The notes under the pieces were generated by a model that did not search any database, was not told the DNA's origin, and saw nothing but the letters and a program-made list of their open reading frames with translations. Shown in pieces: positions 7,253 to 14,725 of a stretch of DNA of 40,067 nucleotides; the first letter of the stretch is position 1, and every line of letters begins with the position of its first letter. Position numbers and translations under genes: made by a program. Origin of the DNA: Lachnospiraceae bacterium 28-4. Its GTDB lineage: Bacteria > Bacillota > Clostridia > Lachnospirales > Lachnospiraceae. The stretch lies in contig KE159602.1 of the NCBI GenBank assembly GCA_000403275.2, forward strand, positions 1-40,067. Direction: 5' to 3'.

Positions 7253-7657
7253 ATGAGTATGTTCTTATTTAGGGCACAGTGGATAGTACTTGTGGTAAAA
7301 AGAGGTATAGTAGAAGATGTACTTGGAGGATGGGATGGTTTGTTATCTGCTTTGATTTTATTTATGGTGGTGGAATATTTGACTCAGATACTGGTTGCGA
7401 TTTTGAATAAAAAAAGATCCAATGAGATTGGTTTTTGTGGGATAGCAAAAAAAGTATCTATTATTTTCTTAGTTGCGGTCGGAAATGTGATTGATGTACT
7501 GGTTATTCAGAACGGAAGTATAATTCGTACAGCGGTTATTTTCTTTTATCTTTCTAATGAGGGGATTATAATTATAGAAAATGTAGCAATACTGGGTTTG
7601 CCAATACCACAAAGACTAAAGGATATATTGGAGCAGCTTAAAGATGGAAAGAAGTAG
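7253..7657 (+). CDS. Diverged holin of the TcdE-like family
   Basis: This 134-aa membrane protein aligns over its full length with the two module holins: LGGWDGLLSALILF, EIGFCGIAKKV and the nearly identical block FFYLSNEGIIIIENVAILG, ending LEQLKDGKK. ATG 7253 is chosen because it gives the same length as the 134-aa homologues and has GAGGG upstream; ATG 7211 lacks an RBS. Its AT-rich codon use differs sharply from the GC-richer module holins, indicating separate ancestry rather than a recent duplication. No endolysin is next to it; the next 200 bp hold no clear gene. It may be a remnant of an older prophage, or serve secretion of another protein as TcdE does. Confidence 0.82.
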   Translation: MSMFLFRAQWIVLVVKRGIVEDVLGGWDGLLSALILFMVVEYLTQILVAILNKKRSNEIGFCGIAKKVSIIFLVAVGNVIDVLVIQNGSIIRTAVIFFYLSNEGIIIIENVAILGLPIPQRLKDILEQLKDGKK

Positions 7658-7857
7658 TATGTTACCAATTGATAAATCGGAAGGGATAGCGCTGGCTTCT
7701 TATGGTGTCTCCTTCCCCGGCAGATACGGACACGGAAAGCCGACAAAGCCCGTAAACACGGCACTTTCGGCACTACATAGCTTTCAGAGTTACATATTTC
7801 CGTGTGCTTTTAGGGGCATTTTTACATTAGTGGAATACAAACATTTGTTCTTGAACT

Positions 7858-8081
7858 GTTTTGCCTGATAGTATAAACTCGTAGGCAAAAGTCGGTTATT
7901 ATCACGGAAACTCGGACACTATCAGGCAAAACTCCATACTATCACGCAAAAGTCGATACCCGCAGGCAAAACCCTTATACAAACACGGAAACTGGCTGTA
8001 TTATCACGGAAACTGACAGGGAGTTTTCGTGATAATATAAGGGTTTCCGTGATAGTGTAAAGAGTTTCTGTGTTTGTATAT
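7858..8081. repeat. Iteron-like array, right cluster
   Basis: One reverse copy at about 7858-7872 is followed by seven forward copies, whose conserved A lies at 7883, 7904, 7924, 7944, 7964, 7985 and 8006 (spacing 20-21 bp), then three reverse copies with the matching T at 8030, 8050 and 8071 (spacing 20-21 bp). Units read TATCACGGAAACT, TATCAGGCAAAACT or TATCACGCAAAAGT. The spacing of two helical turns places all sites on one DNA face, as in replication iterons or transposase/partition binding arrays. The switch in orientation around 8018 forms a dyad. No coding sequence is seen in 7660-8380. Confidence 0.8.
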
Positions 8082-8231
8082 GAGAAAAGCGGTAAAAACT
8101 GAATGAATAAATGATAATGTGAGAAAAGGGATGTTTCGGCAGTCCTTTTTCTCATGTCTTAAGTTTTCACAATTCATTTCTCTACATTTCAAATTTCACA
8201 GATATTTTTTATTGGTTCAGAAAATAATAAG

Positions 8232-8282
8232 TTGGAAAGCGGGGGAATCAGAGTTAATATGCTTACACGGCGGTCTGCGTTT
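8232..8282 (+). repeat. 51-bp direct repeat, left copy
   Basis: It matches 9740-9790 at 49 of 51 positions. The two copies bracket the MerR-dehydrogenase pair. It starts TTGGAAAGCGGGGGAA and ends GCGTTT. Confidence 0.85.
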
Positions 8283-8381
8283 CCACTATATCGGACTAAT
8301 TTTGTGCCTTGGGAGAAGGCAGGGATTTTTGCTTAATGGGATAATTTTCTAAAAGTTAATCTGTATGCTAAAATATAATTG

Positions 8382-8412
8382 TTGACTTGAAGCGCACTTC
8401 ATAGTTTATGAT
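8382..8412 (+). promoter_or_regulatory. MerR-type promoter and operator
   Basis: TTGACT (8382-8387) and TATGAT (8407-8412) are separated by 19 bp, the overlong spacer that MerR-family activators correct by DNA distortion. Within the spacer lies the inverted repeat TGAAG-CGCA-CTTCA (8388-8401). Autoregulation of the MerR-dehydrogenase operon is therefore likely. Confidence 0.8.
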
Positions 8413-8433
8413 AACAGGGAAAGGTGGATTTAT

Positions 8434-8862
8434 ATGTATTCAGCAAAAGAAGCAGCAGAAATGACGGGATTATCGACAGCAGCATTAAGGTATTATGAAA
8501 AGGAACAGTTATTGCCGCAGATTTCTCGGACAAGCCAGAAATACAGGCAGTATTCGGATTCAGATATTGAATGGATAAAAATGGTTCAATGCCTGAGAAG
8601 GGCAAATGTGCCAATCCAGTCAGTTAAAAAATATATTGCCCTGTTGGTACAGGGTGGGAAAACAATGGAACAGCGGTATGGCATGGTTCAGGATTACATT
8701 AGGGATATTCAGGAACAGATGGATCAGCTGCAAAATGCGCTTGCCTTAACACGCGAAAAGTCAGCATTTTATGAAAAACGTTTAAAGGAGCCGTCAAGCA
8801 GGGATTTAACATATCTGGAAGAATGGGAATTGTTTAAAAATGAAGAAGGGAAGGAAGAATGA
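8434..8862 (+). CDS. MerR-family transcriptional regulator
   Basis: A 142-aa protein with the MerR winged HTH in residues 1-70: YSAKEAAEMTGLSTAALRYYEKEQLL, then RQYSDSDIEWIKMVQCLR. A dimerisation coiled coil follows at about 78-120 (IRDIQEQMDQLQNAL). There is no cysteine cluster typical of metal sensors, so it more likely belongs to the small-molecule or aldehyde/redox-responsive branch. The stop overlaps the start of the dehydrogenase gene (ATGA), showing translational coupling. The operon is preceded by a 19-bp-spacer promoter with an inverted repeat. The target is probably its own operon; the inducer is unknown. Confidence 0.9.
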   Translation: MYSAKEAAEMTGLSTAALRYYEKEQLLPQISRTSQKYRQYSDSDIEWIKMVQCLRRANVPIQSVKKYIALLVQGGKTMEQRYGMVQDYIRDIQEQMDQLQNALALTREKSAFYEKRLKEPSSRDLTYLEEWELFKNEEGKEE

Positions 8863-9626
8863 AAACGGTTTTGATTACGGGAACCACCAGCGGGATCGGA
8901 AAAGCCTTTGCGGAAAAATTCGCAGATGAGGGGTATGATTTGATTCTTGTTGCGAGGAATGAGCAGAAGTTAAAACAACAGCAGGCAGCTTTGCAGGAGA
9001 ACTACCATGTGGCAGTGAAATACATTGTTCAGGATTTGACACAGGAGAGTGCGGCAGGTTTGATAATGGCGAATATAGATAAATGGAAGGTCACCATTGA
9101 TGTTCTTGTAAATAACGCAGGCTTTAATGAGTGTGGTTTTTTTGTGGATACCAGACTTGACAGGGAGCTTGAAATGATAAATATGCATATACGGTTTGTA
9201 ACAGAATTGACAAAACGTATATTAGTACATATGAAAGAAAACGGCTATGGGAGAATCCTGAATGTAGGCTCAACAGGCTCTTTTATTCCGTCTCCAACAG
9301 ATGCCGTTTATTCTGCCACAAAAGCATATATTATGTCTTTTTCAAATGCTTTATGTGGCGAGCTTGGTAAAACAGGAATAAAGATAACTACTTTATGTCC
9401 AGGGGCGACGAAGACGGAATTTGCTGCAAAAGCAAACATTCAAAACACATTGCTATTCAGGATTGGAGTTATGAAGCCGGAAAAAGTAGTGGGGATTGCT
9501 TATCACAAAATGATGAAAGGAAGAAAACTGGTTATTCCGGGGATATATAATAAGCTGTTGGTTGTATTTTCCAAAGTAATGCCTATGAGCCTAATAAATA
9601 GGATTACGATTCTTATGATGAAATAA
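8859..9626 (+). CDS. Short-chain dehydrogenase/reductase (SDR)
   Basis: A 255-aa classical SDR: TGTTSGIG at residues 8-14 binds the dinucleotide cofactor, NNAG is at 85-88, and the catalytic Ser (about 138) and YSATK (Tyr151, Lys155) are all present. The basic residue of VARNEQKL suggests NADP(H) preference. The C-terminal part (KVMPMSLINRI) is hydrophobic, like the DltE/SadH-type 'SDR family NAD(P)-dependent oxidoreductase' group, which may associate with membranes. The substrate cannot be read from sequence. It is translationally coupled to the MerR gene, so probably reduces the compound that regulator senses. Confidence 0.9.
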   Translation: MKTVLITGTTSGIGKAFAEKFADEGYDLILVARNEQKLKQQQAALQENYHVAVKYIVQDLTQESAAGLIMANIDKWKVTIDVLVNNAGFNECGFFVDTRLDRELEMINMHIRFVTELTKRILVHMKENGYGRILNVGSTGSFIPSPTDAVYSATKAYIMSFSNALCGELGKTGIKITTLCPGATKTEFAAKANIQNTLLFRIGVMKPEKVVGIAYHKMMKGRKLVIPGIYNKLLVVFSKVMPMSLINRITILMMK

Positions 9627-9667
9627 TTGTGGCGAGGCTGGAAAAGATACCATTGATTAAGCAAAGG

Positions 9668-9720
9668 CCGCCGCAGATGGCTTACCGCCATATGCGGCGG
9701 TCTGCCGTTTCCGCAGGCAG
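9668..9720 (+). repeat. Palindromic intergenic element F2
   Basis: CCGCCGCA (9668-9675) and TGCGGCGG (9693-9700) form a perfect 8-bp stem, followed by a second hairpin CTGCC/GGCAG (9702-9720). It is related to elements at 11458-11547 and 15542-15573 (stem ending GCGG, then TCTG). It may terminate the dehydrogenase operon but has no T run. Confidence 0.65.
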
Positions 9721-9739
9721 GTTTGACAGCAGAAACCGC

Positions 9740-9790
9740 TTGGAAAGCGGGGGAAACAGAGTTAATATGCTTACACGGCGGTTTGCGTTT
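9740..9790 (+). repeat. 51-bp direct repeat, right copy
   Basis: Partner of 8232-8282 (49 of 51 identical). A degenerate third copy (CTTGGAAAGAGGGGAAG) is seen near 11524. The stretch 9800-9940 holds no convincing gene. Confidence 0.85.
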
Positions 9791-9941
9791 GGGCCGCCTT
9801 GCGGGGCATTCGCCCCTTTCAATTTAGAGAGAGTGAAGAATTGTTTTTTGGAAAGCAACCAACAGTTGCCGGATTGGAACGTATAGGTGGATTGATTATG
9901 GAAAAACGCTCAAGTATAATGAATGCCTGGAGGATGTCAGA

Positions 9942-10616
9942 ATGGAATTTAAAGAAAAATTGCAATTACTAAGAACAAATATGAAACTGTCACAGGAAGA
10001 ACTTGCTAACAGGCTGGATATATCAAGACAGTCTATAACAAAATGGGAGAATGGACAGTCTTTTCCGGATATTCAGAACCTTATACAGCTTAGTGAGATT
10101 TTTAAAGTCTCCATAGACAGGCTTGTGAAGGAAAATGATATCTGTACAATCAGTCTTTTTTGTGAACAGAAATATCCTATGCAGGATATCAGAATTTTTT
10201 TAGTCAGGGCAAAAAATAACACATATATCACGGGTGAAAATGAAATCATGCCGTCACAGCCTGGTTCCCACGATTTCCGTTATGAAGATGGTGATTACCT
10301 GTATATGGATACTTACCTTGGCGGGCAGAAATTCATAGGCGGGGAACGAGTCTGGATAAGGAATCATGCAGTGTGGGCTATGAATTATTACGGGGAGAGC
10401 CTGGATGAGAATTTTGATATTATATTTTTGAAAGAAGCGCTTTCTCATGTGTCGGTTTCCATGCCGTTCCGAGGGCCGGAATTCTATCAGAAAGGCGATT
10501 ATATGTACCAGTGCCAAGTGCAGGGTGATTTTGAATGTTTTTCAGGAGAGGAACGGATATATTGCAGGCAGAAAAAGGTATATGCCTGTATGTTCCACGG
10601 AGGGACTATCTTATGA
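9942..10616 (+). CDS. XRE-family regulator with C-terminal DUF5680 domain
   Basis: A 224-aa protein. Residues 5-60 form a Cro/C1-type HTH (KLSQEELANRLDISRQSITKWENG), of the kind common in Lachnospiraceae. Residues about 75-222 match the DUF5680 pattern: SHDFRYEDGDYLYMDTYLGG, then WAMNYYG, FLKEAL and PFRGPEFY, ending FHGG. DUF5680 is uncharacterised; as a fusion to HTH it probably acts as a ligand-sensing domain. GGAGG lies 10 nt before the start. The stop codon overlaps the start of the radical SAM gene (ATGA), so the two proteins are made together and probably act in one pathway. Confidence 0.88.
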   Translation: MEFKEKLQLLRTNMKLSQEELANRLDISRQSITKWENGQSFPDIQNLIQLSEIFKVSIDRLVKENDICTISLFCEQKYPMQDIRIFLVRAKNNTYITGENEIMPSQPGSHDFRYEDGDYLYMDTYLGGQKFIGGERVWIRNHAVWAMNYYGESLDENFDIIFLKEALSHVSVSMPFRGPEFYQKGDYMYQCQVQGDFECFSGEERIYCRQKKVYACMFHGGTIL

Positions 10617-11446
10617 ACATGGTAGAAAAAGAAGTAGTAGTAAAAGATCTGGTTACAAAATCAAACCTTCCGTCAAGCGATTATGTGATAAACCCTTATG
10701 TGGGATGCCCTCATGGGTGCAGGTACTGTTATGCCTGTTTTATGAAGCGGTTTACAAACCATAGCGAGCCATGGGGGAGCTTTATTGACATTAAGCGGTG
10801 TGACAAGCCGATAAGCAAAAAGAAACTGCAGGGAAAGTCAGTATTCCTGTCATCCGTAACGGACTGTTACAACCCATTTGAGGAAAAATACGAAAATACA
10901 CGGAAGATATTGGGGCAGTTGATTTCCATAGATTGTGAACTGAATATCTCAACGAAATCCCAACTGATCTTAAGGGACATTGATTTATTGAAACAGTGTA
11001 AAAATCTGAAAGTTTCGGTTTCGGTCAATACATTGGATGAGCAGTTTAAAAGTGATATGGATCGTGCCAGCAGCATCGGAAAACGGCTTGAAACGATAGA
11101 AACATTGCATGAGAACGGCATATATACCGTTTTGTTCATGTCGCCCATCTTTCCGGGCATAACAGATTATAAGGAAATAATAGTAAAAACACACAGATTC
11201 GTGGATGGATACTGGTTTGAAAATCTGAACCTGCGTGGGAGTTATAAACAGGATATCCTCAGCTACATAAAAAATGCCTACCCACAATTAGTGGAATTAT
11301 ATGATGAAATATATGTAAAAGGGAACATGGGGTTTTGGAACAATCTTTCCGTTGAGATTGAAGAATATTGCGCTGAACATTCAATAAAACATATAAATTA
11401 TTTTTACCATAAGGAGTTGGTAGAAGCAAAATTGAAACCAAAGTAA
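10613..11446 (+). CDS. Radical SAM protein, spore photoproduct lyase-like (SplB/COG1533 group)
   Basis: A 277-aa protein with the radical SAM cluster motif C-P-H-G-C-R-Y-C (Cys32, Cys36, Cys39), then YACFMKRF, typical of the SPL-like group rather than true SplB. Further family features are LSSVTDCYNPFE, LNISTKSQLILRDIDLL and the P-I-F-P-G-I loop. It would bind a [4Fe-4S] cluster and cleave S-adenosylmethionine to start a radical reaction. The substrate is unknown, and the protein is shorter than true spore photoproduct lyases. ATG 10613 overlaps the XRE stop by 4 nt and has GGAGGG 8-14 nt upstream; longer upstream starts would overlap the regulator. Confidence 0.88.
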   Translation: MNMVEKEVVVKDLVTKSNLPSSDYVINPYVGCPHGCRYCYACFMKRFTNHSEPWGSFIDIKRCDKPISKKKLQGKSVFLSSVTDCYNPFEEKYENTRKILGQLISIDCELNISTKSQLILRDIDLLKQCKNLKVSVSVNTLDEQFKSDMDRASSIGKRLETIETLHENGIYTVLFMSPIFPGITDYKEIIVKTHRFVDGYWFENLNLRGSYKQDILSYIKNAYPQLVELYDEIYVKGNMGFWNNLSVEIEEYCAEHSIKHINYFYHKELVEAKLKPK

Positions 11447-11457
11447 CCGAGTAGTGA

Positions 11458-11547
11458 CCGCCGCTGTGGACTTATTCTCTATATGCGGCGGTCTGTTATT
11501 TCTGCAGGCAGGCCGGAAATTACTTGGAAAGAGGGGAAGTGCTTAAC
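11458..11547 (+). repeat. Palindromic intergenic element F3
   Basis: CCGCCGC (11458-11464) and GCGGCGG (11485-11491) form a hairpin followed by TCTG, then GCAGGCAGGCCGG and a CTTGGAAAGAGGGGAAG tract. This is the same order as in 9668-9760. No T run follows; it lies after the radical SAM gene. Confidence 0.6.
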
Positions 11548-11663
11548 TATGATCTGTCCTCTGTCCATACCCATATCATATAAAAGCGTCAACGGCTCTT
11601 AACAATTAACAATAATTGACCGATATATAAAGTGACGAAATAAAACGAAAGGAAGGAAACGGT

Positions 11664-12089
11664 ATGGCAAAGGAAGAGATTACACCGAGTGAATGGCAGA
11701 TCATGGAAGTCCTGTGGGCGTGTGGGGAGCCTTTGACATCCTCCGAGGTCTACAAGAGGATGCAGGGGACTGTGGATATGTCGATGAGGATGGTGCGGGT
11801 GCTGATGAACCGCCTGAACCAGAAAGACATCCTCGGCTACACGGTGGATGAGCATGATTCGAGGGTTTACCACTACTATGTGCAGAGGTCAAGGGAGGAA
11901 TGCGTGAAGGAGAAAAGCAGGAAGTTTGTGGACAGCTATTTTTCCGGCAGCGGGACAAATGCGATGGCGGCGCTGCTGCAGAGCTTCGCACTGACAGACG
12001 AACAGATAAAAGAGCTGGAGGAGATTCTGGAGAAAAGCAGGGAGCGGGGGACAGAATCCACGGATAAGGAGGGTGGAGCCCATGCCTGA
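11664..12089 (+). CDS. BlaI/MecI/CopY-family repressor
   Basis: A 141-aa winged-helix repressor. It starts MAKEEITPSEWQIMEVLWAC, the characteristic BlaI N-terminus, with wing residues DSRVYHYYV near 70 and the dimerisation segment SYFSGSGTNAMAALLQSFA near 93-112. In this family the sensor protease BlaR1 leads to cleavage of the repressor and derepression of the operon. It is followed by, and overlaps by 8 nt, the M56 gene at 12082. No penicillinase gene lies downstream, so the regulon is something else, perhaps the gene run starting at 13388. GAAAGGAAGG precedes the start. Confidence 0.92.
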   Translation: MAKEEITPSEWQIMEVLWACGEPLTSSEVYKRMQGTVDMSMRMVRVLMNRLNQKDILGYTVDEHDSRVYHYYVQRSREECVKEKSRKFVDSYFSGSGTNAMAALLQSFALTDEQIKELEEILEKSRERGTESTDKEGGAHA

Positions 12090-13329
12090 CTGGTCATGGA
12101 TTGGCAGCCTTTTGGATTTCAGCGCGGCATATTACACTACCCAGCTTGTACGGTGTGCGGCATTTTCCTTTGTGCTGATCGGGCTTGTGATGCTGCTCCG
12201 GAAGATGCTTTTTTCAAGACGGACATTCATAAGGGGGCTGCTATGGTCATCCTTCCTGCTCATCCCGTTCCTTGGAAAGCTGAAGATGTTTTATGAGAAT
12301 AAGGCAGTGGTGAGAATAACAGGACGGATAACGCATGGAACCATGACCTGCCTGTGGGCAGACCGCATTTATATGGCGGGCATCCTTATAGCTGCTGTCT
12401 GTATATTCGGAAAGCGGCTGCGCCTCCGAAAGTCGGTTGCCGGGATGGAAAAGGTTTCTCTGGATAATATGCAAGTCAGGATTACAGACATGAATGTGAC
12501 GCCGTTTACTGTGGGGCTGTTTGCACCGAAGATCGTCATCCCAAAGGTAATGCTGGAGAGCTACAGCAGGGAGGAATTAAGGTCTGTCATTCAGCATGAG
12601 CGGACACATATCCGGTTAGGGCATTTGTGGTTTGGGTTTGCATGGGACGTCCTGCGGTGCCTCTTGTGGGTGAACCCGTTCCTGACAGTTTGCCAGAAAC
12701 AGTTCCGGGCAGATATGGAGGATATCTGTGACAGGGTGTGCATACAGGGCAGTGGGAGGGCGGCTCATGAATATGGAATGGTGTTGCTGAAAACCCTGAA
12801 ACTGCTACGCTCCGGGACAGAGGGTACGCCGCCTGCCGTCACCTATGCCGGGGAAATGGAATTTGCAGACATGAAAAGGCGGATGGGCGAGATTGCAGGT
12901 TTCCGCCCATACCGTAAAAGGATGTGCATGGGCGCGGCAGCCATAGCTTCTCTAATAATTGTAATTATGCTGCTGGCGGTACATAGCCATTCCTATGCAC
13001 GTTATAGTAATGATGAAAACATACTGGTATATGAATATGCTGATGGGCAGAGCACTGTCATTTCAAACAATGACAGCAGCATTCAGCAAATGATCTCATA
13101 TGATGACAGCTACGTTTATGTAGACAGCGAGGCATTTGAGGATTTTTTAGAAGAAAACAATGCAGAAGGAGAGGTTTGGATTGTTTTCGGCGGGTTTTAT
13201 AAACTTCCGGGTTTAACTGGCATAGCAGAAAGCTGTATTTATGAAAACAATTCAGAGGATGAAGTAGTGCGGATTCCATATGAAAGCATCACGGACGACT
13301 GGTATTTTGGATTACTTAAAATGTTATAA
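12082..13329 (+). CDS. M56-family (BlaR1-like) membrane metallopeptidase sensor
   Basis: A 415-aa protein. Membrane segments lie near residues 21-41, 50-66 and 96-112 before the M56 domain. The zinc motif HERTH (H172, E173, H176) is intact, followed by the LWVNPF segment of M56. A further membrane helix lies near 290-310, and a short extracytoplasmic domain of about 105 residues (rich in Asp, Glu, Ser, Tyr) ends the protein. Classic BlaR1 has a penicillin-binding sensor of about 250 residues here; it is missing, so the signal is not a beta-lactam bound in the usual way. ATG 12082 has AGGAGGG 8 nt upstream. It probably inactivates the BlaI protein encoded just before. Confidence 0.88.
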   Translation: MPDWSWIGSLLDFSAAYYTTQLVRCAAFSFVLIGLVMLLRKMLFSRRTFIRGLLWSSFLLIPFLGKLKMFYENKAVVRITGRITHGTMTCLWADRIYMAGILIAAVCIFGKRLRLRKSVAGMEKVSLDNMQVRITDMNVTPFTVGLFAPKIVIPKVMLESYSREELRSVIQHERTHIRLGHLWFGFAWDVLRCLLWVNPFLTVCQKQFRADMEDICDRVCIQGSGRAAHEYGMVLLKTLKLLRSGTEGTPPAVTYAGEMEFADMKRRMGEIAGFRPYRKRMCMGAAAIASLIIVIMLLAVHSHSYARYSNDENILVYEYADGQSTVISNNDSSIQQMISYDDSYVYVDSEAFEDFLEENNAEGEVWIVFGGFYKLPGLTGIAESCIYENNSEDEVVRIPYESITDDWYFGLLKML

Positions 13330-13387
13330 GCATTTCGTGTAAAAGAAATGGATTTCAAAAAATTTTATTATCAAGGAGGAAAAAATT

Positions 13388-14143
13388 ATGGCAATGGAGA
13401 TTGCAAACAATTACAGTAGCTATGCGGCACAGAGCAATGCGGCAGGCAGCACAAAAAAGAAGGAAACAGAAAACACATCAGAAACAGCAGGGGGCAGCAA
13501 GCCAAGAAGCACATCGGAGTATATGGACGAACTGGAAAAACTTGTTCCAAGTGTGGAACTTAAGGTTGGGAATTCTTTCTCAACAGCTAAAAGCGGCAAA
13601 ACATTGACGATCAATCCGCAGCTTTTGAAAAAGATGCAGAATGATCCGGAGAAGGAAAAAGAAATGAAAGAGTTGATTAAAGGTGTTGAATCGGCGGTGA
13701 ATATGCTGGACAGCGTAATGAATGCCAGTGGATGGAGTGTGGTATTTAAGCATGATTATATAGATGAAAACGGAAAATACCGCCAGATTGCCCTTGTCAG
13801 AAATGACTTTATGCTGAATATGAGCGACAAGCTCCGGGAAGAAAGACGGAAAAATTCCGAGAAACTGATTGAAAAAACGAAAGAAAAGGCAGTCGAAAAG
13901 AAAGTAAAATTAGAGGAAACATTAGAAGAAAAGAAAACGGAGAAAGCAGAGGATGGAACAGTAACTCCGAACAAAGCAGAGCGGCTTTTACATGAAAAAA
14001 TGGCTGATTCCAAAGGCGGAACGGTTTATCTGAATGATACAGATATCCGGACAATTATCGAAGCTGCCCAGGAAAAGGATGCAGGAAAAACCACAGTAAA
14101 AGATCAGCCGCAGGTTGGTGCGAATCTGGACTTGAAGATATAA
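13388..14143 (+). CDS. DUF6033-like protein, first gene of the NGIG-type cluster
   Basis: A 251-aa protein starting MAMEIANNYSSYAAQSN, then a Ser/Thr/Gly-rich, probably disordered stretch to residue 40, a globular part (about 40-150: STSEYMDELEKLVPSVELKV), and a Lys/Glu-rich helix (150-190). It resembles the uncharacterised DUF6033 family of Clostridia as I recall it; function unknown. There is no Sec signal peptide or membrane segment. AAGGAGG is 8-14 nt upstream. It begins 58 bp after the M56 gene and is the first of eight co-directional genes with related short N-termini. It may be regulated by the BlaI/M56 pair, but no operator was identified. Confidence 0.72.
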   Translation: MAMEIANNYSSYAAQSNAAGSTKKKETENTSETAGGSKPRSTSEYMDELEKLVPSVELKVGNSFSTAKSGKTLTINPQLLKKMQNDPEKEKEMKELIKGVESAVNMLDSVMNASGWSVVFKHDYIDENGKYRQIALVRNDFMLNMSDKLREERRKNSEKLIEKTKEKAVEKKVKLEETLEEKKTEKAEDGTVTPNKAERLLHEKMADSKGGTVYLNDTDIRTIIEAAQEKDAGKTTVKDQPQVGANLDLKI

Positions 14144-14157
14144 GAGGAGGTTGTGAT

Positions 14158-14703
14158 ATGAATATCAGCAGTAACAATCTGAGAGGACTTTCGCAGTATT
14201 CCCTTTTGAATAAACTGTTTTCGCAGAAGAATGGAAATAAAACAAGTACATCTAACCAGATGGGTGCTGCTATTAGCGGAGGGGTAAAGCATAAGCACAG
14301 CAATTTATATTATGATGAGAACGGTATTCCATGAATGTCAAAAGAGCAGGCGGACAGATGTATATCGGGGAGAAGTGACTGGAAAAAAATTGTGTCTGTG
14401 TCAGATGAAGTAAAGACGGAACTGGCAGAGGTGGTAAAACAGGATTTTATCAGCACCAATGGAAAGAGCATACCGGAAGGAACCAGAAGAAACGATGTCA
14501 TCAATAAGTATTTAAACACTCTTCCTTCAAAACAGCGCAGTTCTGCTTCGTGGACATTGGACAGAATGGCAGGGGATTATGGAAGCCGTTTAGAGGCATT
14601 GGTAAAACAGAACAATCCGGGATGGAAACCGGGAGATGCCTTTGACACAAGCATTTTAGACCAGCTTGATGGGACGCTCGGCGGAGTGGATTTCAGGGCG
14701 TAA
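14158..14703 (+). pseudogene. NGIG-cluster gene interrupted by an in-frame TGA
   Basis: ATG 14158 (after AGGAGGTTGTG) starts a frame reading MNISSNNLRGLSQYSLLNKL. It stops at TGA 14332-14334, and the same frame continues with ATG 14335 directly afterwards to 14703. Together the two parts give 181 codons with one internal stop. The N-terminal part has the cluster's short leader followed by a Ser/Asn-rich tract; the C-terminal part (MSKEQADRCISGRSDWKK...) carries the globular domain and has no RBS of its own. I therefore read it as one gene broken by a nonsense mutation. Termination-reinitiation at TGAATG, or recoding, could still produce some of the C-terminal part. Confidence 0.68.
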
Positions 14704-14725
14704 ATTTGGAAATGGAGGATTTGAT

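Noticed and set aside
7644-7868. Open frame reading MERSSMLPIDKSEG... after the third holin
   Set aside because: It overlaps the holin end, has no RBS, and runs into the iteron array; composition is not coding-like.
8119-8352. Open frame of 77 codons before the MerR operon
   Set aside because: No RBS, overlaps the 51-bp repeat, and no plausible protein features.
9629-9886. Open frame after the dehydrogenase gene
   Set aside because: It runs through the palindromic element and the 51-bp repeat and has no RBS; treated as non-coding.
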